DNA of 64,000 bases from Maridesulfovibrio salexigens DSM 2638 (GCF_000023445.1 NC_012881.1:2472501-2536500), one strand, 5' to 3'; counted from the stretch's first letter, positions 7,475 to 18,011 are shown. A program made the numbers and translations. Notes: a model not told the origin generated them from the letters alone.

Positions 7475-8890
7475 TTAGAATACCTTTTTCCTCTTGGATG
7501 AGGAGAGAATTCCCATTGCAGTCCTGTACTTGGCTACGGTCCTTCTGGCTATATTGACTTCCAGTTTCTCTTTGAGAATCTCAGCTATCTTTTCATCGCT
7601 GAGTGGTTTCTTTCCGTCTTCTTCACCGATCAATTTCTTGATCGTCGCCTTGACGGACTCGGAACCGACCTGAGAACCGTCATCCAGACCGAGCGCACTA
7701 TTGAAAAAGAATTTCAGTTCATAAATTCCATGCGGAGTAGAAACATACTTATTAGTAGTGATTCGGCTCACAGTGGATTCATGCATCTCGATGTCTTCCG
7801 CAACCTCCTTAAGAATAAGCGGTTTTAACTTGGTGACACCGTGGGCGAAAAACTCGCGCTGAAACCTCACTATGGATTCAAGAACCTTATATAAGGTGCG
7901 TTGCCGCTGATACAGGCTCTTCATCAGCCATTGTGCGGAACGCATCTTGTCTTGAAAATATTCCTTGTCATCTCCCTTGGTTGACTCAAGAGTCTCCACA
8001 TAAAATGCATTCATTTGCAATTTAGGAAGACCGTCTTCGTTCAGAACTATGACAAAATCACCGTCATATTCATAAACATAAGCATCAGGGCTGACATAGA
8101 AAGAGTCTCCACTTGAAAAACTTGCTCCGGGTAGTGGATCAAGTGTCTGCATCAAGTCCAGATAACTCTTTAAATCCTCCATGCTGAGCTTGAACTTTCT
8201 TGCCAGAGGCTTGTAGCGCTTCTTTTCAAGATCATCTAAATGATCCCGGACCAGCGAAACCAGAATTGGATCATCGTCAAGCTTCAATGCTTCCAGCTGA
8301 ATTAGCAGACATTCCTGCGGAGTCCTTGCCGCTACGCCTACCGGATCGAACCGCTGAATGCGATGCAATACCTTTTCTACATCTTCGATTTCAGCATAGC
8401 ATGTTTCACAGACATCTTCCAAGTCTATCCGTAAAAAACCTCCCGAACTTAAATTACCTATAAGACATTCGCCTATGGCGATATCCTTCTCAGTAAAATC
8501 GGAAAGGCTCATCTGCCAATGCAGATGCCCTTCAAGGGATGCCGACTTGGTCAGGCGGGCTTCAAAGGAAGTGCCTTCTTCATAAGATTCCGACTCGCGG
8601 GAAGCTGATTGCTTTGATGTACTGGAGAATTCACCGAGATAGTTCTCCCACTCGGCTTCCTTGGAAATTTGTGCTTCTTCGGCAGTAGCGGTGCCTGCGT
8701 CAGCATCAGGAGAATCCGTACGCTCCTGAGCTTCAGCTTCTTCAAGGATAGGATTCTCCATGAGTTCCTGATGGACGGTATCCACCAACTCCAATCGGGA
8801 AAGCTGCAACAACTTGATCGCCTGCTGCAGCTGAGGAGTCATTACCAGCTGTTGAGTAAGCTTTAATTGTTGTCTAAGTTCCAACCCCAT
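7475..8890 (-). CDS. rpoN: RNA polymerase sigma-54 factor
   Basis: 471 aa. It has the three sigma-54 regions: a Gln/Leu-rich activator-responsive N-terminus (GLELRQQLKLTQQLVMTPQL), a core-binding middle, and a DNA-binding C-terminus with the HTH around VAEDIEMHESTVSRITTNKY and the invariant RpoN box ARRTVAKYR near residue 450. It directs polymerase to -24/-12 promoters and needs an ATP-dependent enhancer-binding protein. Convincing -24/-12 sites occur in this window upstream of glnN and the chemoreceptor gene. Confidence 0.97.
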   Translation of the reverse strand: MGLELRQQLKLTQQLVMTPQLQQAIKLLQLSRLELVDTVHQELMENPILEEAEAQERTDSPDADAGTATAEEAQISKEAEWENYLGEFSSTSKQSASRESESYEEGTSFEARLTKSASLEGHLHWQMSLSDFTEKDIAIGECLIGNLSSGGFLRIDLEDVCETCYAEIEDVEKVLHRIQRFDPVGVAARTPQECLLIQLEALKLDDDPILVSLVRDHLDDLEKKRYKPLARKFKLSMEDLKSYLDLMQTLDPLPGASFSSGDSFYVSPDAYVYEYDGDFVIVLNEDGLPKLQMNAFYVETLESTKGDDKEYFQDKMRSAQWLMKSLYQRQRTLYKVLESIVRFQREFFAHGVTKLKPLILKEVAEDIEMHESTVSRITTNKYVSTPHGIYELKFFFNSALGLDDGSQVGSESVKATIKKLIGEEDGKKPLSDEKIAEILKEKLEVNIARRTVAKYRTAMGILSSSKRKKVF

Positions 8891-9159
8891 ATATTCAGGC
8901 CACCTTGTATATTAATCGTATATTTTCAGATTCAGATTTATTGCTACACTCTATACTGGACCAAACTTTTTTTTCATTCTTTTAATCCGAGCTTGATTCA
9001 ACTATGCCACATCCCATTGCAAGATGCAATAAAGACCTCTGATTTATCTGAAATTTAAGGATTTTTTATAAAATAGAAGTGCATATGAAAAAAGTGTACC
9101 AATGTTCTGCCCGACTGTAAATCGACAAAGACAAAATTCATCAAACTTTACCCAAAAAA
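8891..9159. other. Intergenic region between lptB and rpoN
   Basis: About 270 bp of AT-rich sequence that should contain the rpoN promoter on the minus strand. I see no perfect -35/-10 pair and no convincing small gene. A short plus-strand ORF (8867-9058) overlaps the rpoN start and lacks an SD. Confidence 0.4.
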
Positions 9160-9186
9160 AGCCGAAACTCATAAGAGTTCCGGCTT
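9160..9186 (-). terminator. Terminator after lptB
   Basis: Hairpin AGCCGAAACTC/GAGTTCCGGCT (one mismatch) with a poly-A block at 9154-9160, i.e. U tract on the minus strand, 27 bp past the lptB stop. It separates the kds/lpt operon from rpoN. Confidence 0.8.
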
Positions 9187-9212
9187 GTAAAATCACATCT
9201 CAGCACACAAAG

Positions 9213-9935
9213 CTACAGACTAAAACTATCGCCTAGATAGAGCCTGCGGGCCTTGGTATTTTTCACGATATTCTCAGGTGAACCATTTAGAATAACCCTG
9301 CCCTCATAAACAAGGTAAGCCCGATCACAGATAGAAAGGGTCTCACGAACGTTATGGTCGGAAATTAAGATCCCCAGCCCCATATCCTTAAGCGTGGAAA
9401 TAATATCCTGAATATCAATAACCGCGATCGGATCAATACCCGCAAACGGTTCATCAAGCAGAATAAATTTGGGATTGTTAATCATAGCCCGGGCAATCTC
9501 AAGCCTGCGTCGTTCACCACCTGAAAGGTACATTGCCTTCTGGTCAGCAAGACGAAGAATGCCGAGCTGATCCAAAAGCTCGTCCGCCCTTTTGGGCACA
9601 TCCTTACCGGAAAGCCCAGTGTGCTCAATAATTATCTCAAGGTTCTTTCGCACGGAAAGTTTTTTAAAAATGGAACTTTCCTGCGGTAAATAGCTGAGCC
9701 CCAAACGGGCCCGCTCATGCAAAGGCAGCCGTGTAATCTGCTGCTTATTAAAATAGACATCACCTGACGTAGGTTTAACAACACCTACGAGCATATAAAA
9801 TGTTGTAGTCTTACCGGCCCCGTTCGGACCAAGTAACCCCACAACCTCACCCTCGCGCACGGTCAAACCGATTCCACGGACAACTTCTTTAGGTCCGTAG
9901 TTCTTAACCAGTTTTTTGGCGATAATTGCAGACAT
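9213..9935 (-). CDS. lptB: LPS export ABC transporter ATPase LptB
   Basis: 240-aa cytoplasmic ATPase powering LptFG to extract LPS from the inner membrane. Seen: Walker A GPNGAGKTTTFYMLVG, the Q-loop YLPQESSIFKKLSV typical of LptB, signature LSGGERRRLEIARA, Walker B FILLDEPFAGIDP and the switch His in ISDHNVRE. It follows lptA by 17 bp in the kdsA-kdsC-lptC-lptA-lptB operon, the classical gene order. LptF and LptG are not in the window. Confidence 0.97.
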   Translation of the reverse strand: MSAIIAKKLVKNYGPKEVVRGIGLTVREGEVVGLLGPNGAGKTTTFYMLVGVVKPTSGDVYFNKQQITRLPLHERARLGLSYLPQESSIFKKLSVRKNLEIIIEHTGLSGKDVPKRADELLDQLGILRLADQKAMYLSGGERRRLEIARAMINNPKFILLDEPFAGIDPIAVIDIQDIISTLKDMGLGILISDHNVRETLSICDRAYLVYEGRVILNGSPENIVKNTKARRLYLGDSFSL

Positions 9936-9952
9936 AAAATTCCTTTAATGAC

Positions 9953-11578
9953 CTAAGGGGATACATTTTTAGGGGTATAGAAAATAGCCTCGATAGGCTT
10001 ATTACCACCAACAACCTCTGCACGGTTATCCTTCAGGTAAAACTTAATTTCATCACCCTGAATAAGGTTGGGGCCATCCTGCAGTTCTGCATTACCATTC
10101 ATATAAATGATTGAATCACCCACCACATAGGTCAGTTTGTCGCAATGCCCTTTGCGTTTCTTCATAACTACTTTCACGTTGCCGGCAGCCACGATCTTCT
10201 TGATCTTATCCTGAGTATCGGAAAGAGAATCACCTTCAGGACGCAAATGAGCGGTCAAAGTATCAGAAGTAAGAGTTACATCAAGACGTACAACCTTAAC
10301 TTTACCGGAAAAAGTAATCCGGTTGCGATTCTCACTGAAAGTCATCTTGGTAGACGTAATCTTAATGGGCACTTCGTCCGGTCCACCGGGCTTACGCTTC
10401 TTGCTCGGCTTTTCCTTTTCTACAACAGGAGCTTCAGCCTTAAGATAAGTACCGAAAACATACCCTACACGTTTCAGCTCGTTATCCTTACCCGGCTTGA
10501 AAACAGGATACCATTTTCCTTCACCCTGCCCCACGCTCACAGCTTCTCCAAGCTCCAGCTTATCAACAATCAAAGACTTGGCATCAGGTTCGGAACGGAC
10601 ATTAAGCACGGCAGTCGCATACATGGTTTTAGTTTTGACAGGAGCCATCAGCATTTCATCCATGGCTTCTTCCATGGCTGCAAGCTCACTTCCCCGCTTA
10701 ACTTCCGCCTTTGCCTTGCGCACCTCTTCAGCTTCAATCTCAGCTTTTCGTGCGTCTATCCCGGCCATCTGTTCTTTTTCCAGATTCTTGGGATAAGGGG
10801 CAAGAAACGGTCCCCATGCATAACCCCACACAGGGGTATCGTCTTTGACCATGGTATCAATGCGGTAAAGGGCGTACATACCACCCTTCTCAGCTCCAAC
10901 CTGTGCGCGATGTCCGGGACTGAGCACACCTACAGCCTTTGAAGTGGCCACAGGTTTTTCTATCACATTGATTTTACGTACTGCGTAACGAATACGGGCA
11001 TCATCAAGAACAATGTCCACATCATCCTTTTTGATGTAACCAAGCGCATCAGCCTCGGAATACACCGGAGCGTCAGCTTTGAAAATTGCATACCAGCCGT
11101 CTTTAAGAAATCCGACCTTGATTTTATCGCCGGACTTGATCATCCCACCGGTTGAAGACTTAACCGTACGCTCAAGATAAAATTTCAAATCTTTGCCGAC
11201 ATAACGAATATCACCCCAATCCGCCAAAGGACTGTCCTCTGCAGCGGGAACAACAACCTTGCGAGAGATATATCCCACTGGGGCAGCACTCTTTTCCGCA
11301 GAAGCAGGATACACCGGAAACCAGCTGCCCTGAGCTTTGCCCACCAGAAAACTTTCCGCCGGAGAAAGAACCCAGACTACCTCGCCTTTAAGGTCCGGCT
11401 TGGACCGTACGTTGGCAATTGTCCGAGTAATTTTCAACTCAGATTTGTCATAGGCATGGGCAACAGGCCCAACCAAAGCAAAGGCAAAGAAAAATACCGC
11501 ACAGACAATGGCGGGAGAAAGCAGCGCAAATATGGACCTGCCACGCAACAATGAACTTTTTTCAACTATATTATTCAA
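9953..11578 (-). CDS. lptA: LptA fused behind several SH3-like domains
   Basis: 541 aa, about three times the usual LptA length. After a long signal-type segment (residues 1-42, ending VGPVAHA) come SH3-like modules at about 47-110 (TRTIANVRSKPDLKGEVVWVL), 125-185, 192-260 and, after a charged helical linker (265-310), 315-375 (AVLNVRSEPDAKSLIVDKLE). The OstA/LptA domain fills about 400-535 (PIKITSTKMTFSENRNRITF, AAGNVKVVMKKRKGHCDKL). LptA forms the periplasmic LPS bridge between LptC and LptD. The SH3 array may bind peptidoglycan or partner proteins; that is inference. It lies between lptC and lptB. Confidence 0.9.
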   Translation of the reverse strand: MNNIVEKSSLLRGRSIFALLSPAIVCAVFFFAFALVGPVAHAYDKSELKITRTIANVRSKPDLKGEVVWVLSPAESFLVGKAQGSWFPVYPASAEKSAAPVGYISRKVVVPAAEDSPLADWGDIRYVGKDLKFYLERTVKSSTGGMIKSGDKIKVGFLKDGWYAIFKADAPVYSEADALGYIKKDDVDIVLDDARIRYAVRKINVIEKPVATSKAVGVLSPGHRAQVGAEKGGMYALYRIDTMVKDDTPVWGYAWGPFLAPYPKNLEKEQMAGIDARKAEIEAEEVRKAKAEVKRGSELAAMEEAMDEMLMAPVKTKTMYATAVLNVRSEPDAKSLIVDKLELGEAVSVGQGEGKWYPVFKPGKDNELKRVGYVFGTYLKAEAPVVEKEKPSKKRKPGGPDEVPIKITSTKMTFSENRNRITFSGKVKVVRLDVTLTSDTLTAHLRPEGDSLSDTQDKIKKIVAAGNVKVVMKKRKGHCDKLTYVVGDSIIYMNGNAELQDGPNLIQGDEIKFYLKDNRAEVVGGNKPIEAIFYTPKNVSP

Positions 11579-11592
11579 ATGAATGCTCGCTT

Positions 11593-12183
11593 CTATTGAG
11601 GCATTACCACCATGTCCGGTGAAATAAGGGCTTCCATTCCGTCTTCAATCATAATTTCACGGGTAACAAGGTCCACCTTGACCCGTTTGGAAGTAATATA
11701 AACAGTAGGACTCTGCACCTTTACATTCCCTTCGAGGAAAAGCAGGTTGTCCTTGGGTTTAAAATCAAGGCGGTCAGCCACAAGCCCCATGTCACCGTAA
11801 TGTCCTTTGACATCATCCCAGAGCTTAAGACCTTCTCCCTTCTGGCTGACTTCACCATGCAAAGCACTGACAAAAACTTCCTTGCGGTCCCGGCCAAGAT
11901 AATATGTAACCCGGGGCTTGTCAGCAATGACCAGTCCTTTCTCCTGATCATAATCAGCACTTCCGGCCCGCAGAATCCACTCAATATCACCACCGGTACC
12001 CTGAATCAGCTCAATCTCCTCAGCGGAAATATCAGACTGGTTCTTATTGGAAAGAAGCGGATTCTCCACAACCTCACGGGCCATATGCGGAAAAGTACCG
12101 TACTTCTTACCAAGCAGGGTTCCGGCACTGACTCCGAGAGACAAGGCCAGAATAAAATATAAAACTAAGCCGACACGGCCCAT
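11593..12183 (-). CDS. lptC: LPS export protein LptC
   Basis: 196-aa bitopic inner-membrane protein: one N-terminal membrane helix (VGLVLYFILALSLGVSAGTL), then a periplasmic beta-jellyroll (IEWILRAGSADYDQEKGLVI, VTYYLGRDRKEVFVSALHG, VVADRLDFKPKDNLLFLEG-like strands, VYITSKRVKVDLVTREI). LptC takes LPS from LptBFG and hands it to LptA. The kdsC stop and the lptC ATG abut without spacer, indicating coupling. Confidence 0.88.
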   Translation of the reverse strand: MGRVGLVLYFILALSLGVSAGTLLGKKYGTFPHMAREVVENPLLSNKNQSDISAEEIELIQGTGGDIEWILRAGSADYDQEKGLVIADKPRVTYYLGRDRKEVFVSALHGEVSQKGEGLKLWDDVKGHYGDMGLVADRLDFKPKDNLLFLEGNVKVQSPTVYITSKRVKVDLVTREIMIEDGMEALISPDMVVMPQ

Positions 12184-12705
12184 CTAGCCTGCCCACTCTT
12201 TCCAGATGTCATTCAACTTGCCCTGTGCGTCAAGAATAAAAGAAATAGCTTCACGCACAGCGCCATGTCCGCCATCCCGGTTGGAAATCCATTTGGATAT
12301 GCCGAAAATCTCAGGCTGAGCATTTTTCACTGCCATAGGTAAACCCACACGGAGCATTACCGGGACGTCAATCCAATCATCGCCGACATAGGCGACTTCC
12401 TCGTCTTTGAGTCCTTTTTCCTTAAGCAGTTTCTCGTAAAAAGGAAGTTTTTCCTTCTGTCCCGGATAATATTCGGTAATTCCAAGCTCGGTAACACGCT
12501 TTTCAACGGCACCGTGATTCAATCCGGTAATTACCGCCAGCTCGATACCTGCCTGCTGCGCGAACTTGATGCCAAGGCCGTCCTGCACGTTAAAACGCTT
12601 AGTTACGTTTCCGTCTTTATCATAATAAAGACCGCCGTCAGTAAGTACGCCATCCACATCAAGGATGAGCAGCTTAATTTTTTCAGCACGAACTTTAGCA
12701 GACAT
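12184..12705 (-). CDS. kdsC: 3-deoxy-D-manno-octulosonate 8-phosphate phosphatase
   Basis: 173-aa HAD phosphatase lacking a cap domain, as usual for KdsC, which acts as a tetramer. The nucleophile motif is [18 protein letters not shown] (Asp at about 15); [23 protein letters not shown] and [14 protein letters not shown] supply the other HAD motifs. It removes phosphate from Kdo-8-P to give Kdo for LPS. It overlaps the 3' end of kdsA by 11 nt and abuts lptC. Confidence 0.95.
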   Translation of the reverse strand: MSAKVRAEKIKLLILDVDGVLTDGGLYYDKDGNVTKRFNVQDGLGIKFAQQAGIELAVITGLNHGAVEKRVTELGITEYYPGQKEKLPFYEKLLKEKGLKDEEVAYVGDDWIDVPVMLRVGLPMAVKNAQPEIFGISKWISNRDGGHGAVREAISFILDAQGKLNDIWKEWAG

Positions 12706-13507
12706 AATCGACGCTCCATGCAGCCAGAAGGTCCTTGATCAGATCTTCTGCACGGTCAAGAGGCCAGCTGTTGGGACCATCGCAAAGAGCGCAATCAGGG
12801 TCCGGATGAGTTTCCATAAAAACACCTGAAGCCCCTGCAGCCACAGCCGCACGGGAAAGCACAGGTACAAACTCACGCTGACCGCCGGACTTACCGCCCA
12901 GACCGCCGGGAAGCTGTACAGAATGGGTGGCATCAAAAACCACCGGACAGCCCAGTTCTTTCATAATCGCCATCGAACGCATGTCCACTACGAGATTATT
13001 GTAGCCGAAGGATGCACCACGCTCAGTCAGCCAGATACGTTCATTGCCAGCTTCACGCAATTTGCCCACAACATGGCGCATGTCATGGGGTGCAAGAAAC
13101 TGTCCCTTCTTGACGTTGATAACCCGCCCTGTATTGGCGGCGGCGACAAGAAGGTCTGTCTGGCGGCAGAGAAATGCGGGAATCTGGATCACGTCAGCCA
13201 CTTCACCTACAGGTGCGGCCTGATCCGGGGTATGAATGTCGGTAACAACGGGAAGTCCGGTTTCATCCTTAACCCGCTGCAACCATTTAAGCCCTTCCTC
13301 CAAGCCGGGTCCCCTGAAAGAAGTAATGGAGGTCCGGTTAGCCTTGTCGAAAGAGCTTTTGAAAATTACCGTCACATCAAGACGGGAAGCAATGTCAGCC
13401 AATACTTCTGCAGCACGCAGGGCGACATCTATGGTTTCCAGTGCGCAAGGTCCCGCCAGAATAAACGGTTCCTGCAAACTTTTTTGATATAATTCATCGG
13501 GGCTCAA
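12695..13507 (-). CDS. kdsA: Kdo-8-phosphate synthase, metal-dependent type
   Basis: About 270 aa; condenses phosphoenolpyruvate with arabinose-5-phosphate. [10 protein letters not shown] has Cys where the E. coli enzyme has Asn, the mark of the metal-requiring class. Other blocks are [38 protein letters not shown] and [19 protein letters not shown] chose the TTG at 13507 because GGAGGG lies 9 nt upstream and the protein then begins SPDELYQKS, as relatives do. A GTG at 13546 would add 13 residues but has no close SD and sits inside a TTGCCCGG/CCGGGCAA inverted repeat. Confidence 0.93.
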   Translation of the reverse strand: MSPDELYQKSLQEPFILAGPCALETIDVALRAAEVLADIASRLDVTVIFKSSFDKANRTSITSFRGPGLEEGLKWLQRVKDETGLPVVTDIHTPDQAAPVGEVADVIQIPAFLCRQTDLLVAAANTGRVINVKKGQFLAPHDMRHVVGKLREAGNERIWLTERGASFGYNNLVVDMRSMAIMKELGCPVVFDATHSVQLPGGLGGKSGGQREFVPVLSRAAVAAGASGVFMETHPDPDCALCDGPNSWPLDRAEDLIKDLLAAWSVDYVC

Positions 13508-13583
13508 AAGGGACTGCCCTCCAATTATAAGATTGCCCGGAGACACTGCATACCAGTATCCCCGGGCAATACAAAGTTAATTC

Positions 13584-15266
<1,683 letters not shown>

Positions 15267-15411
15267 TTACATAAAACAAAATGGACAGCGAATAAAGTCG
15301 ATAGCTATGAAAAAAACACAAAAAGGCACCCGCCCCGTTAACATTCTCATATTCAGGCGTATCCCACTTCAAAAAAATGTGTTAGCGGTACGTCCTGAGG
15401 AATATAGAGTG

Positions 15412-15440
15412 TTGACGGGAGGCTGACCCGCAATTATGTT
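15412..15440 (+). promoter_or_regulatory. Sigma-70 promoter for purQ
   Basis: TTGACG (15412-15417), a 17-bp spacer, TATGTT (15435-15440). Predicted start near 15447 gives a leader of about 64 nt before the purQ ATG. Confidence 0.6.
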
Positions 15441-15510
15441 CCTCTCTTCAAAACACGCATTAGATAGTCTTGGAATATTTCTATTGTCAACATCTGGAGG
15501 ACAAAAATAT

Positions 15511-16320
15511 ATGGCCCGCGTAAAAGTTTTGGTCATCACCGGTTACGGAACCAACTGTGAACACGAGTCTGCTCATGCCGCTAAAAAAGCGGGCGCAGAC
15601 GAAGTAGACATCACTTATTTTTCCGATCTTGCTGCAGGTAAAAAAACTCTGGAAGGATATAACTTCCTGATTTTTCCCGGCGGCTTTCTTGATGGAGATG
15701 ACCTCGGAGCAGCACAGGCTGCCGCGCTCCGCTGGAAACACGCACACACCGCAGACGGCACCCCGCTTGTGGATCAAATTAAAAAATTCTTTGAAGACGG
15801 CGGCGTAATTCTTGGAATCTGCAATGGATTCCAGCTGCTGGTCAAACTCGGCCTGCTGCCCGCAGTCGGCGGTGAATACTTCACCCGTCAGGTTTCACTC
15901 AGCTACAACGATTCCGCAAAATACGAAGATCGTTGGGTACACCTCAAGGCCAACCCCGATTCCCCTTGCGTTTTCACCAAGGGAATTGAAACCCTTAACG
16001 TTCCCGTACGTCACGGCGAAGGTAAAATTATCCCCGCTGATGACGCCATGCTGGAAAAAATCGTGGAAAACAACCTCCACGCTGTTCAGTATATTGATCC
16101 TGAATCCGGCGAAGTGACCATGGATTATCCTGCCAACCCCAACGGCTCCCCGCTGGGTATTGCAGGCCTTACTGATCCCACAGGCCGCATCCTCGGACTC
16201 ATGCCCCATCCCGAGGCATACAACCACCCCACCAACCACCCCAAGTGGACACGTGGCGACATCCCCACCCTCGGGTTGGCGTTGCTCGAAGGTGGCGTTA
16301 ATTATATTAAATCGCTCTAA
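15511..16320 (+). CDS. purQ: Phosphoribosylformylglycinamidine synthase, glutaminase subunit
   Basis: 269-aa class I glutamine amidotransferase that supplies ammonia to PurL in purine synthesis. VLVITGYGTNCEHESAHAAK matches the PurQ N-terminus; the nucleophile is Cys104 in ILGICNGFQLL, and LMPHPEAYNHP gives the catalytic His and Glu. I start at the ATG at 15511, where CTGGAGG lies upstream; a 25-residue extension to 15436 would overlap the -10 box. Members of this longer PurQ-like type also occur in bacteria with separate PurS/PurL. No other pur gene is adjacent. Confidence 0.92.
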   Translation: MARVKVLVITGYGTNCEHESAHAAKKAGADEVDITYFSDLAAGKKTLEGYNFLIFPGGFLDGDDLGAAQAAALRWKHAHTADGTPLVDQIKKFFEDGGVILGICNGFQLLVKLGLLPAVGGEYFTRQVSLSYNDSAKYEDRWVHLKANPDSPCVFTKGIETLNVPVRHGEGKIIPADDAMLEKIVENNLHAVQYIDPESGEVTMDYPANPNGSPLGIAGLTDPTGRILGLMPHPEAYNHPTNHPKWTRGDIPTLGLALLEGGVNYIKSL

Positions 16321-16326
16321 ACAAAA

Positions 16327-16352
16327 AAGGGGGAGTTTAACTCCCCCTTTTT
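16327..16352 (+). terminator. Terminator after purQ
   Basis: AAAGGGGGAGTT/AACTCCCCCTTT hairpin followed by seven Ts, 6 bp past the purQ stop. The tadA ATG is only 7 nt past the T run. Confidence 0.85.
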
Positions 16353-16358
16353 TTATTT

Positions 16359-16868
16359 ATGACAAATATTATTACCAGAGGAACCCCGCCCGCTAATCCT
16401 CCACAGGGCCAGACATGGCGTTCCATGATGGACACTGCCATACGTGAAGCCTTCAAAGCCCGCCGGCACGAAGAAGTCCCCATCGGCGCTGCTCTTTTCA
16501 CAGCAGAAGGCGAACTCCTCGCCACCGGAAACAATACCCCGCTGACTCAGAATGATCCCACCGGACATGCGGAAGTGAACTGCATCCGCAATGCCTGCAA
16601 AAATCTGGATAACTATCGTTTGCCACGCGGAACAATTCTTGTTGTCACGCTGGAGCCCTGTATCATGTGCCTTGGCGCTATTATCCATGCGCGGGTAGGA
16701 GGAGTTGTGTTCGGCGCTCCTGACCCTAAAGCCGGAGCCGTAGTATCCAATCTGGAAGGCACGGATTTATCTTTTGCCAACCATAAATTCTGGACCATCG
16801 GCGGGGTTTGTGAGAATGAGTGTAAAGAAATTTTACAAAGTTTTTTTCTGCATAAGCGCAAAAAGTAA
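16359..16868 (+). CDS. tadA: tRNA(Arg) adenosine-34 deaminase
   Basis: 169-aa zinc deaminase converting A34 to inosine in tRNA-Arg(ACG). The zinc site is visible: His70-Ala-Glu72 in TGHAEVNC and Cys101-x-x-Cys104 in LEPCIMCLGAIIHARV; NYRLPRGTILVVTLEP and GVVFGAPDPKAGA are TadA-specific. The ATG at 16359 has no SD and follows a terminator immediately; a start at the ATG pair near 16422 (MMDTAIREAF) would still retain the catalytic core. The N-terminus is therefore uncertain, the function is not. Confidence 0.93.
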   Translation: MTNIITRGTPPANPPQGQTWRSMMDTAIREAFKARRHEEVPIGAALFTAEGELLATGNNTPLTQNDPTGHAEVNCIRNACKNLDNYRLPRGTILVVTLEPCIMCLGAIIHARVGGVVFGAPDPKAGAVVSNLEGTDLSFANHKFWTIGGVCENECKEILQSFFLHKRKK

Positions 16869-16883
16869 ATACAAGCTGGAATT

Positions 16884-17237
16884 TTGAAAAGTAGTCCCTG
16901 TAACATAACTCGATTGATCGTTTTTCTGCTCTTGGCATTATGTCTAATGCCAAGCGACAGCTTGCGTCCAATCGATAGCAGAGAACAACTTACTCACGAT
17001 TCCAGTTTTCTCCACTCTGCTCCTAAAGCTGCAGGATCACCGTCATACATAGTCGAGCTATCCCAGCCGGCTGACAACTTTATTTCCGAACAAGAACGGC
17101 CCCTGACTTTAACCACCGCAAAATTCCATGTTGATTTTGTCAGGGCTACCGCATTTCTATCTAAAGAAGTATCTAGAGGCTTCATACCTCGTATTGCGCA
17201 CAGGATCATCCCTACACGCGCACCTCCGTTTGTTTAA
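16884..17237 (+). CDS. Hypothetical exported or membrane-anchored small protein
   Basis: 117 aa from a TTG start behind a GCTGGA SD-like stretch. Residues 11-23 (LIVFLLLALCLMP) form a signal peptide or anchor. The remainder is polar with several Pro/Arg near the end (GFIPRIAHRIIPTRAPPFV). I recognise no family. It follows tadA by 15 bp and precedes another small membrane protein by 93 bp, so the two could be co-transcribed up to the terminator at 17496. Existence is likely but not certain because the start is weak. Confidence 0.5.
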   Translation: MKSSPCNITRLIVFLLLALCLMPSDSLRPIDSREQLTHDSSFLHSAPKAAGSPSYIVELSQPADNFISEQERPLTLTTAKFHVDFVRATAFLSKEVSRGFIPRIAHRIIPTRAPPFV

Positions 17238-17330
17238 ATCGAGTACAGAATCCAACTGATCCCACCAAGACCCATTTTGTCTTAGGTGATTTAATTACTC
17301 TTTTTAAAAAAAATTGAGGACTACTTACTT

Positions 17331-17480
17331 ATGTCTAAATTAGCATCGTCTAACACTGAAAAGTCACTTTCGTCAGATTCTAAAACTGAAACAACTTCCA
17401 ACGGACAGCTATCCATAGGACTCACGCTGGCTGCAATTGCGGCGTTTTTTGTCCTGTTTGTCTGGATCTGCGGCGTATAA
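17331..17480 (+). CDS. Small single-span membrane protein (49 aa)
   Basis: A 49-aa protein with a Ser/Thr/Lys-rich N-terminal 28 residues followed by one hydrophobic helix (LSIGLTLAAIAAFFVLFVWI) and a short CGV end, so probably N-in or N-out bitopic. TGAGGA lies 11 nt before the ATG. It ends 16 bp before a strong hairpin terminator, supporting it as a real gene. No family recognised; small membrane proteins of this type often accompany a transporter or oxidase, but none is adjacent. Confidence 0.6.
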   Translation: MSKLASSNTEKSLSSDSKTETTSNGQLSIGLTLAAIAAFFVLFVWICGV

Positions 17481-17495
17481 ATAACCCTAAAAACA

Positions 17496-17530
17496 AAGTC
17501 CCTAGGCGATATCCTCGCCTAGGGACTTCT
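17496..17530. terminator. Bidirectional terminator
   Basis: 14-bp perfect stem (AAGTCCCTAGGCGA/TCGCCTAGGGACTT, 17496-17528) followed by a short T-rich stretch. It serves the small membrane protein gene and, from the other side, the polycharged protein gene. Confidence 0.8.
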
Positions 17531-17552
17531 TTTCACTAAACTATCTCAACTT

Positions 17553-18011
17553 TTACTTCTTTTTATTCTTCTTTTTTTTATCTTTTTTCTTATTATTCTT
17601 CCGCTCTTCGCGCTCAGCCTTTTTTTCTTCTTTCAGTCTAGCACGATCCTCTGCTGCATCTTCTTTACGCTTTGCCTTTTCCGCCTTTGATTCTTCCTTG
17701 CGGGTCTCACGCTCTTCTTCTCTTTCATCCTTTAAACGCTCACGCTCTTCTTTATCACGTTCACGATCGGATTCTCTATCTTCTTTAGCACGCTCACGTT
17801 CTTCCTTATCCCGCTCGCGCTGAGCTTCGCGCTCTTCTTTTTCTCGTTCACGCTGAGCCTTGGCACTTTCCAGCTCGTCTTTCTTATTTCCTTTGCCCTT
17901 GCCTTTACCTTTCGCCGCCAGAGCAACACCGCCGATCATCGGCACACAGACCAAAACTGATGCGGCGGCAATACGTTTAATGATGCTACGCCGAGTGAAT
18001 CTTTCCTTCAT
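17553..18011 (-). CDS. Tat-like exported polycharged (Lys/Arg/Glu) protein
   Basis: 152 aa. The N-terminus TRRSIIKRIAAASVLVCVP resembles a twin-arginine signal, with cleavage likely after GGVALA (about residue 32). A GKGKGKGKG stretch follows, then about 80 residues almost entirely Glu, Arg, Lys and Asp in short EREKEER-type periods, expected to form a solvent-exposed single alpha helix, and a poly-Lys/Asn tail. There is no enzymatic motif. It lies 71 bp downstream of the exported PSD homologue on the same strand and shares its terminator. Proteins this biased can be called in error, but the signal peptide and SD argue for a real gene. Confidence 0.65.
   Translation of the reverse strand: MKERFTRRSIIKRIAAASVLVCVPMIGGVALAAKGKGKGKGNKKDELESAKAQREREKEEREAQRERDKEERERAKEDRESDRERDKEERERLKDEREEERETRKEESKAEKAKRKEDAAEDRARLKEEKKAEREERKNNKKKDKKKKNKKK

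Noticed and set aside
10145-10942. 265-aa plus-strand ORF antisense to the LptA fusion
   Set aside because: Overlaps a gene with clear SH3 and OstA domains; the antisense protein has no domain or SD.
17600-17900. Short repeated CGCTCTTC-like units suggesting a CRISPR-like array
   Set aside because: They are codons of a Glu/Arg/Lys-rich coding sequence, with no regular repeat-spacer structure. No CRISPR array was found anywhere in the window.
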